Shown in pieces: positions 52,805 to 61,825 of a DNA stretch of 64,000 bases. The stretch comes from CALINF01 sp039980455 (GTDB taxonomy: Bacteria > Pseudomonadota > Gammaproteobacteria > Pseudomonadales > Halieaceae), in NCBI GenBank assembly GCA_039980455.1, contig JBDXCG010000006.1, forward strand, positions 124,001 to 188,000. The letters are read 5' to 3'. Position 1 is the first letter of the stretch; every line of letters starts with the position of its first letter. The notes beneath the pieces are model-generated. The model was not told where the DNA came from, searched no databases, and saw only the letters and a list, made by a program, of their open reading frames with translations. The position numbers were made by a program, and so were the translations under genes.

Positions 52805-53665
52805 CTAGCTCTCGTCGCTAGAAAAACGTGTGTCCTGCAAGCTTTGTTTAATTCGCGCCAGATGTGGCAGCAAGGTTTCGCCGCGCTTTAGTGTTACACC
52901 CGTGGCCAGTGTGTCGAGAATCACCAGTTGCACGATGCGCGATGTCATCGGCAGGTACTCGTCGGTATTTTCTGTATCCGACAGTTCAATCGTGCAGTCA
53001 CTAGCTGCGGCCAGAGGCGAGTCGGCCGTGGTTAACGACACCACAATGGCGTCGGTTGCGTGTGCCAAATTGGCCGCTTCCACCAATGCTTTTGTTCTAC
53101 CAGTGTGAGAAATAAAGAACACCACGTCGCCTGCACCAGCAGAGGTGGCAAGCATGCGCATCATCAAAATGTCGTCGTGGGTAGATACAGGTATGCCCAG
53201 GCGAAAGAACTTGTGCTCCGCATCTTTGGCTACGGCTGCAGAAGTACCCAGCCCAAAAAACAGTATTCTCTTGGCTTTCGCCAGATGCTCAACCGCTTCT
53301 TCTATTGCAGTGATCGGAAGCGCCTGGCGCGCCTGCACCAGCGCATTAATAGTGTTGTCGAACAACTTGCCCGGGTAGGTGTTTACATCGTCGTTCATTT
53401 CCACGGCGCGGCTCATGTAGCGTACGCCCGATACTAACGACTTGGCCAATTGCAGCTTAAAGTCGGGAAAGCCGCTGGCACCAAAGCGCTTGCAGAAGCG
53501 GTTAACGCTAGGTTCGCTAACGTTGGCAGCGGCAGCTAAAACAGCAATGCTTGAACGAGTGGCTGCGTCGGGATCTTGCAAAATCACATTGGCCACTTTC
53601 GCCTCTGACTTTTTCAAGTCGGGCAATGCACTGCTGATGGTTGTTAACAAAGAGGCGTTATCCAT
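52805..53665 (-). CDS. hexR: HexR transcriptional regulator
   Basis: 286 aa of the RpiR family: N-terminal HTH ('TRSSIAVLAAAANVSEPSVN' then 'RFCKRFGASGFPDFKLQLA') and a C-terminal SIS domain ('KRILFFGLGTSAAVAKDAEH', 'DVVFFISHTGRTKALVEAA'). HexR senses 2-keto-3-deoxy-6-phosphogluconate and controls Entner-Doudoroff genes. It is the last gene of that operon here, 29 bp after pgl, so it is probably autoregulated through the operon promoter. Confidence 0.9.
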   Translation of the reverse strand: MDNASLLTTISSALPDLKKSEAKVANVILQDPDAATRSSIAVLAAAANVSEPSVNRFCKRFGASGFPDFKLQLAKSLVSGVRYMSRAVEMNDDVNTYPGKLFDNTINALVQARQALPITAIEEAVEHLAKAKRILFFGLGTSAAVAKDAEHKFFRLGIPVSTHDDILMMRMLATSAGAGDVVFFISHTGRTKALVEAANLAHATDAIVVSLTTADSPLAAASDCTIELSDTENTDEYLPMTSRIVQLVILDTLATGVTLKRGETLLPHLARIKQSLQDTRFSSDES

Positions 53666-53694
53666 ATGTATCTATTTCCCGCTTGGCCAACACG

Positions 53695-54375
53695 CTACGG
53701 CGCAAAATATACGGTGAAAGGATTGCTGCAGTTGAGAAAGTTCACGATAGGGTAGGCCTCACAATCGTCGCTGGCCACGGCGTTGCTAAGAACCGCCAGT
53801 TTGTCTTGCCCAACAATATGAATAACGCCCAAGCGGGTATCGAGTATCCGCTTGCGCGACAGGCTGATGCGCGAGTGCGCCGCCGCCTGCGGTGTTGTCA
53901 TTAGCGCAGGCTCTGTGGTTTCCAGCCCTTCGTTCAGTTCGGGCGCATCCGGAAATAACGACGCCGTGTGGGCGTCGAGTCCCATACCTAAAATAACAAC
54001 ATCAAACGTGCCAACGTTTGCCAGCTGCTGGTTTACAAACACCAGGTTTGCTGGCGTATCGGGATACTTCTCCGTCAGTGATAGCAACTGGGCATGACGT
54101 GCGTTACCGGTTAGCAGATTTTTGCGAACCATGGCCTCATTGCAGTCGGCATGGTCGTGAGGAACCCAGCGTTCGTCTGCCAGCAGTACGGTTACGTTGC
54201 TCCAGGCCAAATCCGATGCTGCCAAACACTTGAACAGTCCTATAGGCGTGCTGCCGCCCGATACCACCAGGTAGGCCTTACCGCGTACGTCTATTGCCGA
54301 CTCAAGTGCTGCCACAATCGCAGCGGCCAGAGCGGCATCCAGCGCTGGCGGATTCGCAAATATTTCCTCAGACAT
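53695..54375 (-). CDS. pgl: 6-phosphogluconolactonase
   Basis: 226 aa from ATG 54375, overlapping the zwf stop by 8 bp; an ATG five codons earlier is possible. Motifs: 'LVVSGGSTPIGLFKCLA' (phosphate loop) and 'VTVLLADERWVPHDHADCNE' (DERWVP). It hydrolyses 6-phosphogluconolactone, the second step after Zwf. Confidence 0.93.
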   Translation of the reverse strand: MSEEIFANPPALDAALAAAIVAALESAIDVRGKAYLVVSGGSTPIGLFKCLAASDLAWSNVTVLLADERWVPHDHADCNEAMVRKNLLTGNARHAQLLSLTEKYPDTPANLVFVNQQLANVGTFDVVILGMGLDAHTASLFPDAPELNEGLETTEPALMTTPQAAAHSRISLSRKRILDTRLGVIHIVGQDKLAVLSNAVASDDCEAYPIVNFLNCSNPFTVYFAP

Positions 54376-55816
54376 GCCAGCTACGACCATCCTTTTCGAT
54401 CAGGATTTCTGCCTTTGCAGGGCCCCAGGAACCCGCATGGTAAGACTTGGTATCTATGCCCTGCGATGCGCACGAAGCAATCAATTCGTCGCACCAGCGC
54501 CAGCTTTCTTCAATTTCTTCGCGCCCCACAAACAGCGACTGATCGCCGTTGATGGCGTCTAGGAACAGGCGCTCGTAGGCATCAGGTATTCGGTCGCCCT
54601 CATTACCATCGCGAAAGTTCAGGTTCAGTCTGTGAGGCTGCAGCGACAGTTTGTCTTTGAGGCTCTGGCGTTTGGATACCATCGCCATCTCGATGCCCTC
54701 ATTAGGCTGCAGGCGAATGATCAGGGTGTTGGGAATGTTGTCACCACCGCCAAATAAATTATGTGGCAGGTTCTTGTAATGAATAATGATCTCGGTAACT
54801 TTTTCGGCCAACCGTTTGCCCGTGCGCAGATAAAACGGCACGCCGGCCCAGCGCCAGTTATCCACATGCGCTTTGATGGCAACGAAGGTTTCGGTATCAC
54901 TACTGTCTGTTTTGCAGCCCGGTTCTTCCAGGTAACCTGGCACCGCCTTGTCGTGGCTCCACCCTTGTGAGTACTGACCCCGCACTACGTGGTCTGCCAC
55001 CGTGGCTTCTGTAATCGGGCGCAGGGCCTTTACGATTTTTACTTTTTCATCGCGAATGCTCTCGGCTTCCAATGAGTTGGGCGGCTCCATCGCCACTAGG
55101 CAAAGCAACTGCATCAGGTGGTTCTGAACCATGTCGCGCAACTGGCCCACTTTGTCGTAGTACGACCATCGATCTTCAATACCCACAACTTCGCCCACGG
55201 TGATCTGCACGTGGTCGATGCAGCTCTGGTCCCATTGCGAGTAAATGAAGCGATTGGCAAAACGCAGTACCAATAGATTCTGTACGGTTTCTTTGCCCAG
55301 GTAGTGGTCGATACGGTAAATGGAGCGCTCGCTAAAATACTTAGCTAGCGTTTCGTTCACCTTGCGCGATGAGTCCAGGTTCTCGCCGATGGGCTTCTCG
55401 ACTATTACGCGATAGTCGCCCGTTAGGCAGTCGGCGGTGTGCAAGTGCTCGCAGATTGGCGCAAACATGCTCGGCGGCGTTGCCAGATAAAACAGGCTAA
55501 CGCGTTTGTCATCCAGCCAGCCCTTTAAACGGCTGTAGTCTTCCGCATCCGAGAAGTCGGCGTGGCCGTAATCGATACGTTTGCTGTAGTTCGCCCACGC
55601 TTCATCATCTGGTGCGTTGTCGCCCATGTAGGAACTCATACGCGTGCGCAGTCCCGCTAAAAACTCATCGCGCGAGATGTCTTTGCGAGCGATGGCGGCA
55701 ATACGCAGGTCGTCTTGCAGCAGGCCAGCTTGATCGAGTTGGAACAAGGCTGGAAACAACTTACGCGCCGACAAATCGCCAGACGCGCCAAAGATAATCA
55801 GATCCACAGGTTCCAT
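54368..55816 (-). CDS. zwf: Glucose-6-phosphate 1-dehydrogenase
   Basis: 482 aa. NAD(P) fold 'IIFGASGDLSARKLFPALF', active-site 'YRIDHYLGKETVQNLLVLRF' (RIDHYLGK), and 'VEKPIGENLDSS'. Full family length. First enzyme feeding the Entner-Doudoroff pathway; lies between eda and pgl. Confidence 0.96.
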   Translation of the reverse strand: MEPVDLIIFGASGDLSARKLFPALFQLDQAGLLQDDLRIAAIARKDISRDEFLAGLRTRMSSYMGDNAPDDEAWANYSKRIDYGHADFSDAEDYSRLKGWLDDKRVSLFYLATPPSMFAPICEHLHTADCLTGDYRVIVEKPIGENLDSSRKVNETLAKYFSERSIYRIDHYLGKETVQNLLVLRFANRFIYSQWDQSCIDHVQITVGEVVGIEDRWSYYDKVGQLRDMVQNHLMQLLCLVAMEPPNSLEAESIRDEKVKIVKALRPITEATVADHVVRGQYSQGWSHDKAVPGYLEEPGCKTDSSDTETFVAIKAHVDNWRWAGVPFYLRTGKRLAEKVTEIIIHYKNLPHNLFGGGDNIPNTLIIRLQPNEGIEMAMVSKRQSLKDKLSLQPHRLNLNFRDGNEGDRIPDAYERLFLDAINGDQSLFVGREEIEESWRWCDELIASCASQGIDTKSYHAGSWGPAKAEILIEKDGRSWHV

Positions 55817-55859
55817 AAAGAGTCCGCTCCTGGCGGTGGCCTCAAAGTATCAACAGTGG

Positions 55860-56507
55860 CTAGAGTGTAGCTGCGTACTCTACAGCCTCGCGCGCCAAAT
55901 CAGTTACGGTTTGCCAGTCACCGGACGCCACTGCATCGGCCGGCAATATCCATGAGCCGCCCACCGCGGGTACGTTGCTCAGGTTCAAGTAGTCGCTTAA
56001 GTTGTTCAGGCCAACGCCACCGGTTGGAATGAACAGCATGTCGCCAAAGGGTCCCTGGAAAGCCTTAATAGCAGGCGCTCCGCCGGAGGTACCAGCAGGG
56101 AAGAACTTCACGATAGGAAAGCCTGCCTCGCGCACGCGCATCACTTCGCTGGCAGTCACTGCGCCTGGCAGCATTGGCACAGACAACTCCTTCGCCGCTG
56201 CAAATAACTCTTCTGATGACCCGGGCGACACAATGAAGCGTGCGCCAGCTGCTACCGCGTCGTGCATCTGCGCGGCGCTGCACACTGTGCCCGCGCCGAT
56301 GTCTGCGCCTTCTACCTCGTTGGCGATCGCGCGGATGGCCTCTAGTGCACAGTCGGTTCGCAGAGTGATCTCCAGTGCGGTTAGGCCGCCCGCCACGAGG
56401 GCGCGGGCCATGGGAACAGCTTGCGCCACATCAGTGATCACCATCACGGGTACAACGGGTGCGCGGGTTACGAAAGCATAGGATTCAGGAAGCATGTCAG
56501 TACTCAT
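55860..56507 (-). CDS. eda: KDPG/KHG aldolase
   Basis: 215 aa. Motifs: 'GLTALEITLRTDCALEAI' with the catalytic Glu, 'FIVSPGSSEEL', and the Schiff-base Lys in 'PIVKFFPAGTSGG' (KFFPA). It splits 2-keto-3-deoxy-6-phosphogluconate into pyruvate and glyceraldehyde-3-phosphate. 15 bp downstream of edd. Confidence 0.95.
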   Translation of the reverse strand: MSTDMLPESYAFVTRAPVVPVMVITDVAQAVPMARALVAGGLTALEITLRTDCALEAIRAIANEVEGADIGAGTVCSAAQMHDAVAAGARFIVSPGSSEELFAAAKELSVPMLPGAVTASEVMRVREAGFPIVKFFPAGTSGGAPAIKAFQGPFGDMLFIPTGGVGLNNLSDYLNLSNVPAVGGSWILPADAVASGDWQTVTDLAREAVEYAATL

Positions 56508-56522
56508 TCAGTCAAAGTAAGG

Positions 56523-58331
56523 TTAGTCGATAAACAGTGTGCTGGCGCCGCTCTCGGCATCCCCCACACGCGTCCGGCTACTGGCGAAAATTCCACGACC
56601 CACGGTGCCGGGTACGTGAGGGGCTTGAGCCGCGGCGCGCTGAGCTAAAGTGGCATCATCCACTTCTAGCGTTAGTGTGCCAGCATGCGCATCCAGCGTA
56701 ATCATATCGCCACTTTCTACCCGCGCAATCATGCCGCCTGCGACACCTTCTGGCGAAAGATGGATGGCTGCCGGTACCTTGCCCGACGCGCCGCTCATGC
56801 GTCCGTCGGTAACCAATGCCACGTGATAACCGCGATCTTGCAGCACACCTAGCATTGGCGTGAGCTTATGCAGCTCGGGCATGCCGTTGGCGGCAGGGCC
56901 CTGGAAGCGCGCTACTACAATGCAGTCGCGATCGAGTTCACCCGCATCGAATAATGGTTTGAGATCATTCTGGGAATCTATGACCACGGCGGGTCCACGC
57001 ACCACATGGTGCTCGTCAGCCACAGCCGAGACCTTAATTACGCTGCGCCCCAGGTTGCCTGTTAGCAATCTCACGCCACCTTCATTCGCAAAGGGCTTTT
57101 CTGGTGCTGCGATCACCTCGGGGTCGAGACTCACCGGCGTAGCGTCGCGCCAGTGGAGTGTGGAGTCTTTTAGTACAGCCTCAACGGCGAAGTCGGCAAA
57201 ATCCTTGCGAAAGCAGGTGCGCGCATCGGCATGCATCAGTCCCATGTCGAGTAGTGTTCGAAACAGGTAACCGGTTCCACCAGCGGCATGAAAATGATTA
57301 ATGTCTGCGCTGCCATTGGGGTATACCCGCGCCATGAGCGGCGTTACCTGAGAGACCGCGTCAAAGTCGCTCCAGTTCATCACGTAGCCGGCAGCGCGTG
57401 CGATGGCAATCAGGTGGATGCAGTGATTGGTGGATCCGCCCGAGGCCAGTAGCGCAACCAATGCGTTCACCAGCGCCTTGGCATTTACAACATGGCCCAA
57501 GGGACGGTAGTCGTTCCCCAGTGCGGTGATGCGCGTAACCTGCTCGGATGCAAACGTAGTGAGTGCATCACGCAGCGCTGTGTCGGGGTTAACAAACGAA
57601 CTACCGGGTAATTGCAGGCCCATGGCTTCAACCATCATCTGGTTGGTGTTGGCCGTACCGTAAAACGTGCAAGTGCCTGCAGAATGGTAAGACGCACTTT
57701 CCGCTTCAAGCAGTTCGTCGCGGCCTACCTTACCCTCTGCGAAAAGCTGCCGGATACGCACTTTTTCTTTGTTGGGTAAACCCGTAGGCATCGGGCCGGC
57801 CGGAATGAGCATTACGGGTAGATGGCCAAACTGGAGCGCGCCAATCAATAGCCCCGGCACAATCTTGTCGCATATCCCAAGGAGGAGGGCAGCGTCGAAC
57901 ATCTGGTGGGAGAGGGCAATCGCCGTGCCCTGTGCAATTACATCGCGGCTGAACAGGCTCAGCTCCATGCCATCTTGGCCCTGGGTTACACCGTCGCACA
58001 TCGCTGGCACACCACCTGCCACTTGCGCCGTGCCGCCTGTGGCGCGAACCGCTGCTTTGATTAAGTCGGGGTAGCCGGCATAGGGTTGGTGCGCCGATAG
58101 CATGTCGTTGTAGGCCGTTACGATGCCCACGTTGGCGGCGTTCATCATTTTGATCACAGATTTTTCTTCTGTGGAGCACGCGGCGAAACCGTGAGCCAGG
58201 TTGCCGCAGCTCAGTTGCGTGCGGTCGATGGGATTAGCGCCCATGTCGTCGATCATGGCGAGGTAGTCGGCGCGAAGCTGATGGCTGCGCGACTCGATAT
58301 TCTCGGTAATCCGGGTGATCTCTGAATGCAT
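56523..58331 (-). CDS. edd: Phosphogluconate dehydratase
   Basis: 602 aa from ATG 58331, matching the length of E. coli Edd (603). The frame is open to 58469, but that start would lie upstream of the HexR box. Fe-S cluster Cys fall in 'LSCGNLAHGFAACS', 'PAMCDGVTQGQDGMELSL' and 'LGICDKIVPG'. The late 'LVTDGRMSGASGKVPAAIH' is also conserved. It dehydrates 6-phosphogluconate to KDPG; first gene of edd-eda-zwf-pgl-hexR. Confidence 0.96.
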   Translation of the reverse strand: MHSEITRITENIESRSHQLRADYLAMIDDMGANPIDRTQLSCGNLAHGFAACSTEEKSVIKMMNAANVGIVTAYNDMLSAHQPYAGYPDLIKAAVRATGGTAQVAGGVPAMCDGVTQGQDGMELSLFSRDVIAQGTAIALSHQMFDAALLLGICDKIVPGLLIGALQFGHLPVMLIPAGPMPTGLPNKEKVRIRQLFAEGKVGRDELLEAESASYHSAGTCTFYGTANTNQMMVEAMGLQLPGSSFVNPDTALRDALTTFASEQVTRITALGNDYRPLGHVVNAKALVNALVALLASGGSTNHCIHLIAIARAAGYVMNWSDFDAVSQVTPLMARVYPNGSADINHFHAAGGTGYLFRTLLDMGLMHADARTCFRKDFADFAVEAVLKDSTLHWRDATPVSLDPEVIAAPEKPFANEGGVRLLTGNLGRSVIKVSAVADEHHVVRGPAVVIDSQNDLKPLFDAGELDRDCIVVARFQGPAANGMPELHKLTPMLGVLQDRGYHVALVTDGRMSGASGKVPAAIHLSPEGVAGGMIARVESGDMITLDAHAGTLTLEVDDATLAQRAAAQAPHVPGTVGRGIFASSRTRVGDAESGASTLFID

Positions 58332-58419
58332 TACACAATCTTGCACGAGGCGAAAACAGGCTACAAATGTCATAAAAGCACAAATACGGGGTAAATATCC
58401 AGCTAAATCACCAATATTA

Positions 58420-58434
58420 TGTAGTTTTATTACA
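58420..58434. promoter_or_regulatory. HexR operator
   Basis: TGTAGTTTTATTACA matches the HexR consensus TGTARTTWAATTACA at 14 of 15 positions. It lies 89 bp upstream of the edd start, in an AT-rich promoter region, and probably controls the whole five-gene operon. Confidence 0.85.
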
Positions 58435-58616
58435 TATATTGTAGGTGCTTCACCGCTCTCGTTGCTCATCTTGCGCAGTGCTGCGCGTGTTTTGGCGCGA
58501 CCAGCATTGACCTGTCTTGGCCAGTTTTGACTATTCTATTTGTGGTCTATGCTCTCTAGAATTCGCGCAAATTTTGAGCACACCCAACACTGCGTTTGCG
58601 CACCCAGGAGAGCACA

Positions 58617-60398
58617 ATGAACTACGATCTGAAAATCATTAATGGCCTTGTCTTTGACGGTGAGGGATCCGAGCCCGTTGCCACGGCTATCGGCATTCGC
58701 GACGGTGTGATTGCAGAGATTGGTGCGTGTGAGGGTGATGCGGCTGAGGTCATTGATGCTGCTGGCCAGATCGTGACCCCTGGTTTTATCGACCTGCATA
58801 CCCATTACGATGGGCAGGTTTCGTGGGATGCCGATCTGCAGCCCAGCGTGAATCATGGTGTGAGCACGGTAGTGATGGGCAGCTGTGGTGTGGGCTTTGC
58901 GCCCGTACGCGAAGCAGACCGCGAGAAGCTGGTGCGCATCATGGAGGGTGTAGAAGACATTCCCGGTACAGCGCTTACCGAAGGCATCACCTGGGATTGG
59001 GAGAGCCTGCCGGAGTACATGAACGCGCTGGATGCCAAACCACATAGCGTCGATTTTGCCGTACAGATTACCCACGATCCGCTGCGGGTCTATGTAATGG
59101 GCGATCGCGCAGTGTTCAATGAAAAGGCCACGGCAGACGATATCGATGAGATGCAGCGCCTGACACGAGAAGCGCTCGAAGCTGGCGCGATTGGTTTTTC
59201 TACAGGCCGCAGCGACGTGCATCGCAGCGCCGATGGTGATTGGACGCCATCTTCCGAAGCGACCACCGAAGAGCTAACCGGTATCGCCAAAGCATTCGAC
59301 GGTGTGGGTCATGGTGTGCTGCAGGCCGTGAACGATTTTAATCTCGAGCGCGAGGGCGACATGTTCGATGAGGAGTTCGATATCATCGAAAACTTCGCCA
59401 AAGCCTCTAATGGCAGCCCATTTTCTCTGTCGCTGATGCAGCGCGATTTCGCGCCTGATCAATGGCTGCGCATTATCGACCGTGCAGAAAAAGCAAAAGC
59501 CAGCGGGTTGGATATGCGTTTGCAAACTGCGCCACGCGGTATTGGGGTAACGGTAGGGCTGCAATGCACCTTTCATCCGTTCATGGGCTTTCCCAGCTAT
59601 AAAGCCATTTCGCAATTGCCGTTTGCTGAGCGCGTAAAGCGGATGCAAGATCCTGCGTTTAAAGCACAGTTGCTGACTGAGGAGTCCGAGCCGATGGCAG
59701 GCGACGGCACACCCGTACCGCCCATAGCCGATGCATTGTTGGCTGCGCTGGACTTTGTTGCCAGCAAAACCTTCCGCTTGGGTGATAACCCCGACTATGA
59801 ACAGCCCGCGGAAGCCTCTGTGTTGCAGATGGCGCAGGACGCCGGCGTTCCCACGCTCGAAATGATCTACGATCTGCTTCTGGAGAAGGATGGGAAGGAG
59901 CTGTTGTACTTTCCAATCTATAACTACACAGAGATGAACTACGACAATGTGTACACCATGATGAAGCATCCACAGTCCATCATGGGACTCTCTGATGGCG
60001 GAGCCCATGTGGGTACAGTATGCGACTCTTCCTTCCCCACCTATCTCTTGTCCTACTGGACTCGTGATCGCAAGCGCGCGGGTAAGCTGGAGTTGGCCGA
60101 TGCGATTCGTCGACTCACCAGCGACATTGCCGACTACTGCGGGATGTCTGATCGCGGGCGCATTAAAGTGGGTATGAAGGCGAACATCAACGTCATCAAC
60201 ATGGATGAGCTGCGACTGTTTGCGCCGCACATGGTGCAGGATCTTCCCGCCGGCGGGCAGCGTTTACTGCAAGAGGCACATGGCTACCGCGCCGTCATCG
60301 TGGCAGGCGAGGTTGTACTTGAGAACGATCAACTCACCGGTCGCTATCCCGGACGCCTGGTGCGCATGGGCCAAACGTCACAGCAGGCTGCGGCGTAG
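58617..60398 (+). CDS. N-acyl-D-amino-acid deacylase-family amidohydrolase
   Basis: 593 aa from ATG 58617 with CAGGAG upstream. Metal-binding 'GFIDLHTHYDGQVSWD' (HxH), 'MGSCGVGFAPVR' (Cys ligand region of D-aminoacylases) and late 'GLSDGGAHVGTVCDSSFPT' (Asp/His). No signal peptide. Family members deacylate N-acyl-D-amino acids or related cyclic amides. Divergent from edd. Confidence 0.85.
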   Translation: MNYDLKIINGLVFDGEGSEPVATAIGIRDGVIAEIGACEGDAAEVIDAAGQIVTPGFIDLHTHYDGQVSWDADLQPSVNHGVSTVVMGSCGVGFAPVREADREKLVRIMEGVEDIPGTALTEGITWDWESLPEYMNALDAKPHSVDFAVQITHDPLRVYVMGDRAVFNEKATADDIDEMQRLTREALEAGAIGFSTGRSDVHRSADGDWTPSSEATTEELTGIAKAFDGVGHGVLQAVNDFNLEREGDMFDEEFDIIENFAKASNGSPFSLSLMQRDFAPDQWLRIIDRAEKAKASGLDMRLQTAPRGIGVTVGLQCTFHPFMGFPSYKAISQLPFAERVKRMQDPAFKAQLLTEESEPMAGDGTPVPPIADALLAALDFVASKTFRLGDNPDYEQPAEASVLQMAQDAGVPTLEMIYDLLLEKDGKELLYFPIYNYTEMNYDNVYTMMKHPQSIMGLSDGGAHVGTVCDSSFPTYLLSYWTRDRKRAGKLELADAIRRLTSDIADYCGMSDRGRIKVGMKANINVINMDELRLFAPHMVQDLPAGGQRLLQEAHGYRAVIVAGEVVLENDQLTGRYPGRLVRMGQTSQQAAA

Positions 60399-60462
60399 AT
60401 CGACGGCCACTGCGACTCACTCGCCAATAGCGGCCACCTGAGGTGGCTGTTATGGTGCAGCC

Positions 60463-61230
60463 ATGACACAGCTGTTTGCTGAACTTTTTAATGCCATTAG
60501 CCCTGCCCAGCTTTTGCTGGTTTGGGGTGTGGTGGTGTTTGCCGCAGTTATGCGCGCATTCACTGGTTTTGGCTTTGCGCTCACAGCAGTGCCGGTATTT
60601 GCGCTGTTCATGGCACCCACGCAAGCGGTGGTGCTTAGTGCATCGTTAACGCTGGCGGTAAGTTTGCTCACGCTCAAAACCTATTGGGGCCAATACCCAC
60701 TCAAGCCGATGGTGCCTATGGTGTTGCTATCGGGTATCGGCACCGCAGTGGGCGCAGCATCGCTTACGCTGATATCGCCAGACCAATTTAAATTGTGGGT
60801 GGGGTTGTCGGTGATCCTGGCGTGCGCGGGGCTAACGTTTTACAAACCCGCCAAACAGAAGTCGCGGCCTGTATTAGGGGGTGCTACCGGGCTGGCCTCT
60901 GGCCTGATGAATGGCGCATTCGCGATACCGGGTCCGCCGGTGATCGTGTATGCAATGGCTACCGAGTCAATGCCGGCGCGCAGCCGCGCATTGTTAATGA
61001 CGTTTTTTCTATTCTCGGCAATTCTGGGATTGGGCTCGTACGCTGCAGCTGGCTTTATGACAGCGGAGTCACCGTGGCTGTTTTTGTTGGCGTTTCCTGC
61101 CATGTACCTTGGCGACAAGCTGGGCTACCGCCTGTTTCATCGCTACGGCACAGAGCTCTATCGAAGGGTAGCGTTGGGGGTGTTGTTTGCGGTGGGTGCG
61201 TCTATCACGGCTAACGCAGTGCTAGGCTAG
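60463..61230 (+). CDS. TauE/SafE-family sulfite/organosulfonate exporter-like protein
   Basis: 255 aa, about eight TM helices in two repeats. 'AVMRAFTGFGFALTAVPVFA' and 'GLMNGAFAIPGPPVIVYAMA' are the paired Gly-rich signatures of TauE/SafE. It exports small organic anions; substrate unknown. It follows the deacylase by 64 bp and is convergent with smpB. Confidence 0.85.
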   Translation: MTQLFAELFNAISPAQLLLVWGVVVFAAVMRAFTGFGFALTAVPVFALFMAPTQAVVLSASLTLAVSLLTLKTYWGQYPLKPMVPMVLLSGIGTAVGAASLTLISPDQFKLWVGLSVILACAGLTFYKPAKQKSRPVLGGATGLASGLMNGAFAIPGPPVIVYAMATESMPARSRALLMTFFLFSAILGLGSYAAAGFMTAESPWLFLLAFPAMYLGDKLGYRLFHRYGTELYRRVALGVLFAVGASITANAVLG

Positions 61231-61235
61231 TCGTT

Positions 61236-61715
61236 TTACTGCTTAACGGCGTCACGCACGATGCGCTGTTTCTGGCGACCCCACTCACGGTCTTTCTCGG
61301 TGTCGCGTTTGTCATGCGATTGCTTACCCTGGGCTAGCGCAATGCGCGCCTTTACCAAATGACCTTTCCAGTACAGTTGAGTGCAAACACAGGTTTGTCC
61401 CTTCTGTGTTACGGCGGCCAGAATCTTTGCCAGCTCGCGCTTCTTCAGCAGTAGCTTGCGCGTGCGCGTAGGGTCTGTCACATAATGGGTAGAGGCAGTG
61501 TTCAATGGCGTGATTTGAGAGCCCAGCAGAAATGCTTCGCCGTCTTTCATTAGCACATAGGAATCCGTGAGCTGCACTTTACCCATGCGCAGACTCTTCA
61601 CCTCCCAGCCAGCAAGCGCTACGCCGGCCTCAAAGGTTTCCAGCAGACTGTAATCAAAGCTTGCGCGTTTGTTCTGCGCGATCACATTGCTGGGAGTTTT
61701 CTTCTTCTTGGCCAT
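61236..61715 (-). CDS. smpB: SsrA-binding protein
   Basis: 159 aa from ATG 61715; an ATG three codons upstream is also possible. SmpB hallmarks: 'IAQNKRASFDYSLLETFEAG', 'LAGWEVKSLRMGKVQLTDSY', 'LLLKKRELAKI' and the basic tail 'KRDTEKDREWGRQKQRIV'. It binds the tRNA-like end of tmRNA for trans-translation; ssrA lies about 16 kb upstream in this window. Confidence 0.96.
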   Translation of the reverse strand: MAKKKKTPSNVIAQNKRASFDYSLLETFEAGVALAGWEVKSLRMGKVQLTDSYVLMKDGEAFLLGSQITPLNTASTHYVTDPTRTRKLLLKKRELAKILAAVTQKGQTCVCTQLYWKGHLVKARIALAQGKQSHDKRDTEKDREWGRQKQRIVRDAVKQ

Positions 61716-61825
61716 GGCGCGCATTATACGGACAAGCCCTGTAGGTGAAACGTGAATCTTTCCCTTTTAGTCGCACACCAGCTTGGGCACTCTAACCTTG
61801 TGATTCTCAAACCCTTTTTCAGGCT

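Noticed and set aside
59274..60230. Long minus-strand open frame (318 codons) opposite the D-aminoacylase-type gene
   Set aside because: Antisense of a gene with intact motifs; His/Gln-rich nonsense composition.
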